The notes under the pieces: generated by a model | Seen by the model: the letters and a program-made list of their open reading frames with translations, nothing else | Database searches by the model: none | What the model was told of the DNA's origin: nothing | Part shown: positions 17,039-25,224 of the stretch, piece by piece | How positions within the stretch are numbered: position 1 is the first letter of the stretch | Layout: every line of letters begins with the position of its first letter | Position numbers and translations under genes: made by a program | DNA from: [Actinomadura] parvosata subsp. kistnae | Lineage (GTDB): Bacteria > Actinomycetota > Actinomycetes > Streptosporangiales > Streptosporangiaceae | Length of the DNA stretch: 64,000 bases | Reading direction: 5' to 3' | Assembly: GCF_900323885.1 (NCBI RefSeq) | Contig: NZ_OOHJ01000018.1 | Coordinates: 3,521,001 to 3,585,000, forward strand

Positions 17039-17830
17039 TTATTGAGGAGCCACGGCTGCCCACGGGAGGGTGAGCTCGCCGAGCCGCCACCGGGCCGGTC
17101 CGCCCAGCGGCGGATGCGCCGGGATCGGCCAGGTCCTGGCCAGCACGCCGATCGCGGCCAGCCACCGCTGCCGCCGCCCGTGCGCCCCATACGGGGCGCT
17201 GACCGCCCAGGCGCGGTCGAAGTCGCTCAGGAACGCATGAATCCGCTCACCCGGCACGTTCCGGTGAATGAGGGTCTTCGGCAGCCGGTCGGCCAGGTCG
17301 GAAGGCCGCTCGAAAGCCCCGAACCGGGCGGAGAACGTGATGGTCCGCGGCCCCTCCCGGGTGAGCCCCACCCAGACCGCCCGCCGCCCGTTCTCCGAGC
17401 AGGTGCCCTCCACCAGCACGCCGTGCGGGGCCAGCCGGCCCGTCAGCGCCTCCCAGTAGCGCCACGCCTCGTCCTCGCCGTACTGACGCAGCACGTTGAA
17501 GGCCCGCACCAGCGCCGGCGGGCGCGGGACCGGCAGCTCGAAGCCGCCGAGCCGGAAGCTCAGCCCCTCCCGCTCGTACGGCTTGGCGAGCGCCACCCTG
17601 GCCGGGTCGATCTCGATGCCCACGACCTCCACCCCCGGCGACACCCGGCGCAACCGGGTGAACAGCTCCAGCGTCGTCGTGTGCGAGGCGCCGTAGCCGA
17701 GGTCCACCACCAGCGGCCGGGCCTCGCCGCGCAGCAGCGGGCCGTGCACGGCGGCGATCCAGCGGTCGCAGCGCCGCAGCCGGTTGTGGCCGGTCGTGCC
17801 CCGGGTAATCGACCCGACCGGTCTAGCCAC
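17039..17830 (-). CDS. Class I SAM-dependent methyltransferase
   Basis: Protein of 263 aa with a Rossmann-type SAM site (VVDLGYGASHTT, then VVGIEIDP as the acidic loop) and a downstream VRAFNVLRQY segment that fits motif IV. The substrate is unknown. The GTG start at 17830 overlaps the end of the SDR gene by eight bases, so the two are co-translated; starts further upstream would lie inside the SDR gene. Confidence 0.8.
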   Translation of the reverse strand: MARPVGSITRGTTGHNRLRRCDRWIAAVHGPLLRGEARPLVVDLGYGASHTTTLELFTRLRRVSPGVEVVGIEIDPARVALAKPYEREGLSFRLGGFELPVPRPPALVRAFNVLRQYGEDEAWRYWEALTGRLAPHGVLVEGTCSENGRRAVWVGLTREGPRTITFSARFGAFERPSDLADRLPKTLIHRNVPGERIHAFLSDFDRAWAVSAPYGAHGRRQRWLAAIGVLARTWPIPAHPPLGGPARWRLGELTLPWAAVAPQ

Positions 17831-18566
17831 TGACGCGGTGCACCTTGTGCTGCGCGGCCTGGGCACGGGGGCGGATGACCATGCGGTCGATGTTCACGTG
17901 GGCGGGGCGCGTCACGGCCCAGGCGATCGCGTCGGCGACGTCGTCGGCCGTCAGCGGGCCCGGCACGCCCTCGTACACGCGGGCCGCCGCCTCCTCGTCG
18001 CCGCGGAACCGGGTGACCGCGAACCCCTCCGTCTGCACCATCCCCGGCGCGATCTCGACGATCCGCACCGGCTGCCCCACCAGCTCAAGGCGCAGGGTCT
18101 CGGCCATGGTGCGCTGGGCGTGCTTGGCCGCGACGTAGCCGCCCCCGCCCTCGTACGCGCCGTGGCCGGCCGTCGAGGTCAGCATCACCAGCACGCCGTC
18201 GCCCGACTCGACGAGTTTGGGGATCAACGCCTGGGTCATGCGTAGGGAGCCGAGCACGTTCACGTCGTACATCCGCTGCCAGTCGTCCAGCCGGGCATCG
18301 GCCACCTGCTCCAGGCCCAGCGCGCCGCCGGCGTTGTTGACCAGCACGTCACAACGCTCAAGGCCGGCGGCCAGGGCGTCCACCGACTCCTGAGAGGTCA
18401 CATCCAGCGTCACCGGCGTGATCGAGGGCACCTCCGCGGCCAGCTTGCCCAGCCGGTCGCGGCGCCGGGCGCCCGCGACGACGTCGTATCCCTCGGCGGC
18501 GAGGCGCCGCGCGGTCGCCTCTCCGATCCCGCTGCTCGCACCGGTCACCACAGCCGTCTTCCGCAT
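17823..18566 (-). CDS. Short-chain dehydrogenase/reductase (classical SDR)
   Basis: Classical SDR of 247 aa: the cofactor loop TGASSGIG at the N terminus, DVLVNNAGG, catalytic Ser in LTSTAG, and YVAAK as the YxxxK motif. The R-rich stretch after beta-2 (GARRRDRL) suggests NADP(H). First gene of an overlapping pair with a methyltransferase. The start at 18566 has AGGA upstream; an in-frame ATG three codons earlier is possible. Confidence 0.9.
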   Translation of the reverse strand: MRKTAVVTGASSGIGEATARRLAAEGYDVVAGARRRDRLGKLAAEVPSITPVTLDVTSQESVDALAAGLERCDVLVNNAGGALGLEQVADARLDDWQRMYDVNVLGSLRMTQALIPKLVESGDGVLVMLTSTAGHGAYEGGGGYVAAKHAQRTMAETLRLELVGQPVRIVEIAPGMVQTEGFAVTRFRGDEEAAARVYEGVPGPLTADDVADAIAWAVTRPAHVNIDRMVIRPRAQAAQHKVHRVSG

Positions 18567-18718
18567 GCTCCACATCCTAGGAGGTGCGCCCTCGTACCCC
18601 TGGTTGTGACCTTCTGTCGGGAATGTCGAAAAAATCGGGATAGTTGTATTCCGTCTGGAGGTGGTGTCGAGTGAGGCACTTCGAGGTCTTCTTGGGAGTT
18701 CTCCTCGGGGCTCTCTTC

Positions 18719-18754
18719 GGAGTTCGTTTCGGGGTTCGTTTCGGGGTTCGTTTC
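18719..18754. repeat. 12-bp tandem repeat upstream of mshA
   Basis: Three consecutive copies of GG(A/G)GTTCGTTTC end directly at the GGAGG ribosome binding site of mshA. Repeat-number changes here would alter the mshA leader. Confidence 0.75.
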
Positions 18755-18768
18755 GGAGGTGAAGCCGG

Positions 18769-20043
18769 GTGAGGCGACGACGGGTCAGCCGGGTCGCGAC
18801 CATCAGCATGCACACGTCACCGCTGGACCAGCCCGGGACGGGCGACGCCGGCGGCATGAACGTGTACATCGTCGAGTCCGCCAAACGCCTGGCCCAGCTC
18901 GGGGTGGAGGTGGAGATCTTCACCCGGGCCACCGCCCGCGACCTGCCACCCGTGGCCGAGCTCGCCCCCGGCGTCCTCGTCCGCCACCTCACCGCCGGGC
19001 CGTACGAGGAGATGGACCGCGCCGACCTGCCCGCCCAGCTCTGCGCGTTCCTCTCGGAGGTCCTGCGCACCGAGGCCATGTACGACCCCGGCCGCTACGA
19101 CGTCATCCACTCCCACTACTGGCTGTCCGGCCAGGTCGGCTGGCTGGCCAAGGAACGCTGGGGCGTCCCCCTCGTCCACACCATGCACACCATGGCCAAG
19201 GTCAAGAACCTCCTCCTCGCCCAGGGCGACAAGCCGGAGCCCCAGGCACGCGTGGTCGGCGAGCAGCAGGTCGTCGACATCGCCGACCGCCTCGTCGCCA
19301 ACACCGCCGACGAGGCCCGCGAGCTCATCGACCTGTACGGCGCCCCCGAGCAACGCGTCGCCGTCGTCAACCCCGGCGTCAACCTCACCCTCTTCCAGCC
19401 CGCCTCCCAAGGCGCCGCCCGCCACCGGCTCGGCCTGCCCCAGGACGCCCACGTCCTGCTGTTCGTCGGCCGCATCCAGCCGCTCAAAGCCCCCGACGTG
19501 CTGCTCCGCGCCGCCTCCAGGATGCTCATCGACGACCCCTCGCTGCGCTCCCGCCTCGTCGTCGCCTGCGTCGGCGGCCCCTCAGGCAACGGCCTGGCCC
19601 GCCCCTCCCTGCTCACCGACCTCGCCGCCGAACTCGGCATCCCCGACGTCGTCCGCCTCGTACCCCCCGCCCCCCAGGAAGAGCTGGCCGACTGGTACCG
19701 CGCCGCGGACGTCACCGTCGTCCCCTCCTACAGCGAGTCGTTCGGCCTCGTCGCACTCGAATCACAGGCGTGCGGCACCCCCGTCGCCGCAGCCGCCGTC
19801 GGCGGGCTGCGCACCGCCGTCCGCGACGGCGTCTCCGGCCTGCTCGTCAACGGCCACGACCCCGCCCAATGGGCCCAGGTGCTGCGCCGCTTCATCACCG
19901 AGCCCCGCTGGCGCGACCAGCTCTCCCAGGGCGCCCGCGCCCACGCCACCGCCTTCGGCTGGCAGGCCACCGCCTCCCAGCTCGTCCAGGTGTACGCCGG
20001 CGCCCTCGCCCACCTCCACCAGGTGCCCGTGGCCGTCTCCTGA
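18769..20043 (+). CDS. mshA: D-inositol-3-phosphate glycosyltransferase
   Basis: First enzyme of mycothiol synthesis: joins GlcNAc from UDP-GlcNAc to 1D-myo-inositol 3-phosphate. A GT4 enzyme of 424 aa. Diagnostic segments are [18 protein letters not shown] near the N terminus, HSHYWLSG, the [11 protein letters not shown] segment, [14 protein letters not shown], and the C-terminal nucleotide-sugar motif [18 protein letters not shown]. The GTG at 18769 has GGAGG nine bases upstream. Usually followed by a YbjN-family gene and gpm in actinomycetes, as here. Confidence 0.95.
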   Translation: MRRRRVSRVATISMHTSPLDQPGTGDAGGMNVYIVESAKRLAQLGVEVEIFTRATARDLPPVAELAPGVLVRHLTAGPYEEMDRADLPAQLCAFLSEVLRTEAMYDPGRYDVIHSHYWLSGQVGWLAKERWGVPLVHTMHTMAKVKNLLLAQGDKPEPQARVVGEQQVVDIADRLVANTADEARELIDLYGAPEQRVAVVNPGVNLTLFQPASQGAARHRLGLPQDAHVLLFVGRIQPLKAPDVLLRAASRMLIDDPSLRSRLVVACVGGPSGNGLARPSLLTDLAAELGIPDVVRLVPPAPQEELADWYRAADVTVVPSYSESFGLVALESQACGTPVAAAAVGGLRTAVRDGVSGLLVNGHDPAQWAQVLRRFITEPRWRDQLSQGARAHATAFGWQATASQLVQVYAGALAHLHQVPVAVS

Positions 20044-20080
20044 CCCGTGGCCGTCTCCTGACCCGTGGCCCGGTCTCCTA
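20026..20080. repeat. 18-bp tandem duplication at the mshA stop
   Basis: CCCGTGGCCGTCTCCTGA occurs at 20026-20043, where it contains the mshA stop codon, and again at 20044-20061, with a partial third copy after it. It is a slippage-type duplication at the gene end. Confidence 0.8.
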
Positions 20081-20091
20081 TTGTGGTCGGC

Positions 20092-20574
20092 ATGCGCGAT
20101 GTCGTCGAAGCCGCGCTCAAGGCCGCGGACGTCTCCTACGACGAGCCGCGGCCCGGAGCGTTCCTCGCCAAACTGCCCGGACAGCACAAGCTCGCCACCA
20201 TGACCTGGCTCATCGTGGGCGAGCGCGTCCTGCACGTCGAAGCCTTCTTCTGCCGCCAGCCCGACGAGAACCACACCGAGTTCTACCGCTGGCTCCTCGG
20301 CAAGAACGGCTCCATGTACGGAGTGTCCTTCTCCCTCGATCCCGTGGGCGACGTCTACCTGGTGGGACGCATGCCGCTGACCGCCGTGACCGAGGAGGAG
20401 ATCGACCGGCTGCTGGGGTGCGTGCTCACGTACTCGGACGAATGGTTCGACCGGGCGCTGGAGCTGGGCTTCGCCTCGTCGATACGGCGGGAATGGGCCT
20501 GGCGGGCCAAGCGGGGGGAATCCCTCGCGAACCTCCAGGCGTTCGCCCGCTTCGCCGACCCGGACGCCTCCTAA
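20092..20574 (+). CDS. YbjN-domain protein
   Basis: Protein of 160 aa matching the YbjN-like sensory domain proteins that commonly sit between mshA and gpm in actinomycetes. Landmarks are LPGQHKLATMTWLIVG, FFCRQPDENHTEFYRWLL and a C-terminal WAWRAKRGESLANLQAF segment. YbjN proteins resemble type III secretion chaperone folds and their biochemical role is unresolved. I take the ATG at 20092 (MRDVVEAAL) as the start; the 27 bases of in-frame sequence upstream lie in the 18-bp repeat tail. Confidence 0.82.
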   Translation: MRDVVEAALKAADVSYDEPRPGAFLAKLPGQHKLATMTWLIVGERVLHVEAFFCRQPDENHTEFYRWLLGKNGSMYGVSFSLDPVGDVYLVGRMPLTAVTEEEIDRLLGCVLTYSDEWFDRALELGFASSIRREWAWRAKRGESLANLQAFARFADPDAS

Positions 20575-20735
20575 CGTTCAGACCGATCGTTTTCCGACCC
20601 CTCGTCCCCTCTACTTCGACCGACGCCCTCGGAGCTCTTCCCCTCTCCGCACCCCGACGCCCTCACGGTCCTTCCTCCTCCATCTTTGTGCTCTTCTCCC
20701 CGCCGCCCCCCGCGATCCTCCTCCCGTCCCCGACC

Positions 20736-20991
20736 CTCGCGATCTTCCCCTTCCGCCCCCGCGATGCCCGCCCGCCTCCACTCTCGGGATCTTCCCCTTC
20801 GGCACCGGCGATGCTTGCCGCCTCGGCCCTCGGGATCTTCCCCGTCCGCATCGGCGATGCTTGCCTGCCCCGGACCCTCGGGGTCTTCCCCTTCGGCGCC
20901 GGCGATGCTTGCCCGCCTCGTCCCTCGGGGTCTTCCCCGTCCGCATCGGCGATGCTTGCTCGCCCCGGACCCTCGCGATCTTCACCCTCCG
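20736..20991. repeat. 46-48 bp tandem repeat array, five units
   Basis: Units begin with CTCG(G/C)G(A/G)TCTTCCCC and contain GGCGATGCTTGC, starting at 20736, 20783, 20829, 20877, 20924 and a partial at 20972. Alternate units carry GCATCG-G-CGATGC, a small hairpin. The period is not a multiple of three, so the array is not a coding repeat. The rest of the gene-free stretch 20575-21208 holds no gene I can support. Confidence 0.85.
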
Positions 20992-21208
20992 TCCCTCAAT
21001 GTCCCCGTAGCCCTTCACCTCCTGCCTCCCATGCCTCCTCATGGCGCGAAGAAATCGCGCCCGCATGCCCCGTAGCACGGAAGAAGGCACGCCGGCTGCA
21101 CTTATCCGAGGCGGGGACCCACACCAGCATTCCCGCCAATACCAGCCACCCACCCCTCAGGGGCGAGGCCCGCACCCGCGGTTGCGTCCAAACCATAGGA
21201 TTGGCCCC

Positions 21209-21952
21209 ATGGCGACTTTGGTGCTGCTAAGGCACGGCGAGAGTGACTGGAACGCGAAGGGCCTGTTCACCGGCTGGGTGGACGTGAGCCTCTCGGCCAA
21301 GGGCGAGGACGAGGCCCGCCGCGGCGGCAAGCTCCTCCAGGAAGCCGGGCTGCGCCCGGACGTCGTCCACACCAGCCTCCTCACCAGGGCCATCCAGACG
21401 GCCCAGCTGGCGTTGGCGGAAGCGGACCTGCTCTGGCTCCCGGTGAAGCGCAGCTGGCGGCTCAACGAGCGCCACTACGGCGCCCTCCAGGGCAAGAACA
21501 AGGCCCAGACCAGGGAGGAGTTCGGCAACGAGCAGTTCATGCTGTGGCGGCGCTCGTACGACGTCCCGCCGCCCCCTATCGCCGACGACGACGAATACTC
21601 CCAGGCCGGCGACCCCCGCTACGCCCTCCTCCCGCCGGAGCTCATGCCCCGCACGGAATGCCTGAAGGACGTGGTGGAGCGCATGCTCCCGTACTGGTAC
21701 GACGAGATCGTCCCCGACCTCGCGGCCGGCCGCACCGTCCTCGTCGCCGCCCACGGCAACTCCCTGCGCGCCCTGGTCAAGCACCTCGACGGCATCAGCG
21801 ACGACGACATCGCCGGCCTCAACATCCCGACCGGCATCCCCCTCCTGTACGACCTCGACACCGACTACCGTCCAACGGTCCGCGGCGGCACGTACCTGGA
21901 CCCGGAGGCCGCCAAGGCCGCCATCGAAGCCGTAGCCAACCAGGGCCGCTAA
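21209..21952 (+). CDS. gpmA: 2,3-bisphosphoglycerate-dependent phosphoglycerate mutase
   Basis: Interconverts 3- and 2-phosphoglycerate in glycolysis. The protein is 247 aa, normal for dPGM. The phosphohistidine motif LRHGESDWN (His9), ERHYGALQG and the second catalytic histidine in [13 protein letters not shown] are all present. The ATG at 21209 begins [15 protein letters not shown] lies about nine bases upstream. The frame is open further upstream into repeat DNA and should not be included. Confidence 0.95.
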   Translation: MATLVLLRHGESDWNAKGLFTGWVDVSLSAKGEDEARRGGKLLQEAGLRPDVVHTSLLTRAIQTAQLALAEADLLWLPVKRSWRLNERHYGALQGKNKAQTREEFGNEQFMLWRRSYDVPPPPIADDDEYSQAGDPRYALLPPELMPRTECLKDVVERMLPYWYDEIVPDLAAGRTVLVAAHGNSLRALVKHLDGISDDDIAGLNIPTGIPLLYDLDTDYRPTVRGGTYLDPEAAKAAIEAVANQGR

Positions 21953-21962
21953 CAACACCCAA

Positions 21963-22135
21963 TTGCTCGGTCTTCACTGGGGACGCTCCGCGCGCGGGGC
22001 TTCAGTCAGCGCTGTGTGGGGGGCACGGCCCCCCACACCCCAGCTCCAACTGCTCGGTCTTCACAAGGGGCGCTCCGCGCGCAGGGCTTCAGACAGCGCT
22101 CTGTGGGGGCCCGCCCCCACACCCCCAGCGAGGGT
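21963..22135. repeat. Paired extragenic hairpin repeats (dispersed family, copy A)
   Basis: Two tandem units of about 86 bp, each with GGTCTTCAC, a GCGCTCCGCGCG-like block, CTTCAG, and a GC hairpin (TGTGGGGGGC / GCCCCCCACA in unit 1, TGTGGGGGC / GCCCCCACA in unit 2). Related unit pairs occur at 50018-50172 and 55738-55880. The remaining gene-free sequence to 22387 has nothing else I can identify. Confidence 0.7.
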
Positions 22136-22387
22136 CCTGCCGGCCCCTCGCGCTCCCCGGCCCTCGACCACCCGCAAGAGCCAGTCCTGAGCGCGAGCCT
22201 GACCCAGCCCCCAAACCCGATGGGGCATCTGGCTCCACCAGAACTGGACCCACCTCTCCTGCTATGAGCGCGCGCCCGAGCTCGTGATGTGTGAGAACAC
22301 ATCGGTGGGACCGGAAGCGGCCCGCCCATCCTGCTCTGGCAAACAGTCGGTGCCTTCCCAATGTCCCTCTGAGATCGTCTCCCCGGC

Positions 22388-22957
22388 TCAGACGTGCTCC
22401 ATCACGATCACCCCACTCGTATCAGGATCAAGCGCAGTGAAGACGTGCGCCGCATCACCCGGATAAGCCAGATAATCCCCAGGCCCCAACTCCACCGGCT
22501 CGTCCACCGGCCCCGCCAGCGCCCGCCCCGCCCCGATCACGAGATGCTCGACCGTGCCCGGCATGTGCGGCTCCGATCGCCGCGACTCGCCCGGCTGCGC
22601 CTCGATCCTGTAGAGATCGCGCCGCGCCCCCGGTGGGCTGGAGGCGAGCAGGGTGGCGGTGTAGTTGGCCTGGCCGGAGTGGGCGGCCGGCCCCTCGCCG
22701 GCGCGGATCAGCCGCACCGCCGGTCGCGGTGGATCCACCAGCCGGCTGAACGGCACGCCCAACGTGACTCCCAGCGCCCATAGCGTCTCCAGGCTCGGGT
22801 TCCCGGTGCCCGCTTCGAGCTGGGACAGCGTGGACTTGGCCAGTCCCGAGCGTTTCGCCAGCTCGCTCAGCGACATCCCGGCCCGCTCACGTTCACGCCT
22901 GATGGCCGCCGCCATCCGGTCGAAGGGAGGTCTGTTCTCGGCCACTGTTCGCTCCAC
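22388..22957 (-). CDS. XRE-family regulator with C-terminal cupin domain
   Basis: Protein of 189 aa: helix-turn-helix at about 15-70 (MSLSELAKRSGLAKSTLSQLE, then PSLETLWALG), followed by a small cupin domain (PGESRRSEPHMPGTVEHLV and LGPGDYLAYPGDAAHVF). This SutR/PuuR-like layout usually senses a small metabolite. It is transcribed divergently from the racemase-family gene and may regulate it. Start GTG at 22957; a GTG four codons downstream is an alternative. Confidence 0.87.
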   Translation of the reverse strand: MERTVAENRPPFDRMAAAIRRERERAGMSLSELAKRSGLAKSTLSQLEAGTGNPSLETLWALGVTLGVPFSRLVDPPRPAVRLIRAGEGPAAHSGQANYTATLLASSPPGARRDLYRIEAQPGESRRSEPHMPGTVEHLVIGAGRALAGPVDEPVELGPGDYLAYPGDAAHVFTALDPDTSGVIVMEHV

Positions 22958-23044
22958 ACTGCCAGTCGTTCGATTTGACGAACACCCACTCGTTGTTCAT
23001 CATAGCGGTCAAGCGTACCGACATACCGAACAGCGGAGGGACAC

Positions 23045-24112
23045 ATGCGCGACCCGGAACGGCAGGCGCGACCGCCCGACGCCATCGACCACGACACCTC
23101 CGAGCACGGCCGGCCCGCCACCCTGCCTGCCCATGACCAGCCGGCCGCCCTACCGGCCTATGACGAGCCGGCCGCCCTACCGGCCTATGACGAGCCGGCC
23201 GCCCTACCGGCCTATGACGAGCCGGCCGCCCTACCGGCCTATGACGAGCCGGCCGCCCTACCGACGCATGACCAGTCGGCGGCCCGGCCTACACATGGCC
23301 AGTCGGCGGCCCGGCCTACGCATGGCCAGTCGGCCGCCCTGCCTACGCACGCCCGAGCCGTCACCCCGCCCGCACACATGCACCATCTGGGCATCCTCGC
23401 GCACAGCACCGAAGGCGCCGCGCTGAGCTTCCTGTCCTTCTGCCAGGAGGGATTCCGGCGGCTCGGCGAGCATGACCACCCCGACGTGACCCTCGACTAC
23501 ATCCCGTTCGGCCGCAGCATGGCGGCCTGGGACGCGGGCGATCACGACACGGTGCGCAAGACGCTCGCCGTGAGCGTGGACCGCCTCAGCCGAGCCGGCG
23601 CGGAGTTCTTCATCTGTCCCGACAACACCGCCCACCTCGCGCTCGAACGTCCAGGCCCAGCCCTCGCCCTCCCCGGCCTGCACATCGCCGAGGTGGTGGC
23701 CGAGCAGGCCGCCCGAGACGGCCGCACTCGCGTGGGCGTGCTGGGCACCTCCTACACGATGGAGGGCCCGGTGTATCCCCGCGCGCTCGGCGCCCGGGGA
23801 ATTGCCGCCGAGATACCAGACCCCGGCGAGCGTGAGGTGGTCAACAGGATCATCTTCGACGAGCTGGTCAACGGTGTGTTCACCGAGGACTCACGCGCCG
23901 CCTACATCAAGATCATCGAACGGCTGGCCGCCCGGGGCTGCGATGCCGTGGCTCTGGTCTGCACCGAGATCCCCCTCCTCATCGCCCCCGAACACTCACC
24001 GCTCCCCACCCTCGACTCGACCCGCCTCCTGTCGGCCGCCGCATACGAAGCAGCCGCCGGCCTGCGACCGTTCCCGTCTTGGCGCGGCGGCGCGGAGGGG
24101 CTGGCGAGCTGA
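23045..24112 (+). CDS. Aspartate/glutamate racemase family protein with repetitive N-terminal extension
   Basis: Protein of 355 aa. From about residue 112 (MHHLGILAHS) it is a normal Asp/Glu racemase-fold protein with the two catalytic cysteine regions, ICPDNTAH and LVCTEIPLL, and GVLGTSYTM between. The first 111 residues are unusual and contain eight 9-residue repeats (DEPAALPAY type; 27 bp each, 23135-23350). The start at 23045 has a strong GGAGGG five bases upstream, while the internal ATG at 23378 has none, so the repeat region appears translated. Divergent from an XRE-cupin regulator. Confidence 0.82.
   Translation: MRDPERQARPPDAIDHDTSEHGRPATLPAHDQPAALPAYDEPAALPAYDEPAALPAYDEPAALPAYDEPAALPTHDQSAARPTHGQSAARPTHGQSAALPTHARAVTPPAHMHHLGILAHSTEGAALSFLSFCQEGFRRLGEHDHPDVTLDYIPFGRSMAAWDAGDHDTVRKTLAVSVDRLSRAGAEFFICPDNTAHLALERPGPALALPGLHIAEVVAEQAARDGRTRVGVLGTSYTMEGPVYPRALGARGIAAEIPDPGEREVVNRIIFDELVNGVFTEDSRAAYIKIIERLAARGCDAVALVCTEIPLLIAPEHSPLPTLDSTRLLSAAAYEAAAGLRPFPSWRGGAEGLAS
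23135..23350 (+). repeat. 27-bp in-frame minisatellite, eight units
   Basis: Units encode DQPAALPAY, then four DEPAALPAY/H-type, then DQSAARPTH and two GQSAA-PTH copies. The middle units are identical at the DNA level over most of their length, indicating recent expansion. Confidence 0.9.
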
Positions 24113-24189
24113 GATGAGCATCAGGCACCCGATCCCCGGCGTCGAGGCGAATCCTCGCCAACCTCAACCATTTGCCGTTGGTCCACTCG

Positions 24190-24340
24190 TGGCAAAGGGG
24201 AGCGGTAGAGGCCAAGCATCGCCGGCTCGACCGCTCGCCATCGATCCGTCCGTGGCCGATGGGAGCGGTAGAGGTGAAGCGTCACTGGCCTCGACCGCTC
24301 GCCATCAATCTATCCGTGGCCGATGGGAGCACCATCGGCC
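24190..24340. repeat. 63-64 bp direct repeat, about 2.4 units
   Basis: AGCGGTAGAGG, TCGACCGCTCGCCATC and ATCCGTCCGTGGC-like blocks recur with AGC landmarks at 24201, 24264 and 24328. It lies between the racemase gene and the convergent dioxygenase gene. No gene is supported in 24113-24358. Confidence 0.75.
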
Positions 24341-24358
24341 ACGAGCTCGTTCCGTTGG

Positions 24359-25087
24359 TTACCAGTCGATCGCGCGGGCGAGCGCCGTCGCCCCGTTGCC
24401 TGGCGCCAGCGGCGTGGTCAGCATGACCGGCGCCTGCGCCATGAACCGGGGCTCGGTGCCGAGGTGCTCCTGGGCGGCGTGCACGGCGAACGGATGCACC
24501 ACGTACGCATCCCCCGGACTACCCGTGGCCAGCGCCACCGGCCGATCCTGGCCCGTCTCGTCGAAGAGCGGCCCCATCTGCATGGGGTCGCGCACCTCCT
24601 CGGTGAGCACCTTGGCCAGATCCCGCTGCGATCCGACGCGAATCCTGGTCGGAGCGTCATCCGGACCGACCTCGGAGAACAACACCAGCAGCAGGAGCGT
24701 GGCAGGACGCCCGCTCACTCCCCAGGTGCCGTCCGGACGCTGGGTGTTGGCGTCGACATGCCACCCGCGATCCTCGGCTGGAGGCACCCGGGGGAAGCGG
24801 ATCGGCATGTTGCCCACGCTGCCGCGCCGCTGCCAGCCTCCCGGCCCGGCGACGGCATCGAGTGCCGCGTGCAGTCGCGGGCTGTTCACGAACTCCCCGA
24901 ACGGCCCCTCACCGGTCAGATCGGCCGTCCACACGACCGGTTGTGTCCATCCGGAGGGATCATCAGGTGACAGGCCGATGCGCTGCCACAGCAAGGCCCT
25001 GGCCTCGTCCCCGACCTCGCGCGGCACTACCTGCTCCACCTTGACGAAGCCGTCGGCGATGAACTGCTGCACATCAACGCTCTGCAT
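24359..25087 (-). CDS. Phytanoyl-CoA dioxygenase (PhyH) family protein
   Basis: Non-heme iron, 2-oxoglutarate-type oxygenase of 242 aa. The iron facial triad is suggested by the HVD in RGWHVDANT and the distal His in VVHPFAVHAAQ, with a likely 2-oxoglutarate-binding Arg region downstream. Substrate unknown. Start MQSVDVQQF at 25087 matches the usual family N terminus (QQFIADGFVKVE); the frame is open upstream but that sequence is low-complexity. Confidence 0.82.
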   Translation of the reverse strand: MQSVDVQQFIADGFVKVEQVVPREVGDEARALLWQRIGLSPDDPSGWTQPVVWTADLTGEGPFGEFVNSPRLHAALDAVAGPGGWQRRGSVGNMPIRFPRVPPAEDRGWHVDANTQRPDGTWGVSGRPATLLLLVLFSEVGPDDAPTRIRVGSQRDLAKVLTEEVRDPMQMGPLFDETGQDRPVALATGSPGDAYVVHPFAVHAAQEHLGTEPRFMAQAPVMLTTPLAPGNGATALARAIDW

Positions 25088-25224
25088 GCCCAGCACGCTA
25101 TCGACGCTGTCCACTGCTTTTCGGGCGGCGGGGCGAGGGCGGCGCATGCCCCATGCGTGAAGGCACGACGTCGCACAGAAGCCCCAGGTCGCCGGACACC
25201 TGGCCGCCTGACAAGGCAGGCGAA

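Noticed and set aside
20736-20991. Possible CRISPR array
   Set aside because: Units are contiguous and alike over their full length; there are no unique spacers of constant size and no cas genes. The same applies to the 27-bp and 32-bp arrays.
20611-21153. Arg-rich minus-strand ORF across the 47-bp array
   Set aside because: The repeat period is not a multiple of three, so the frame changes with each unit; composition is unlike a real protein.
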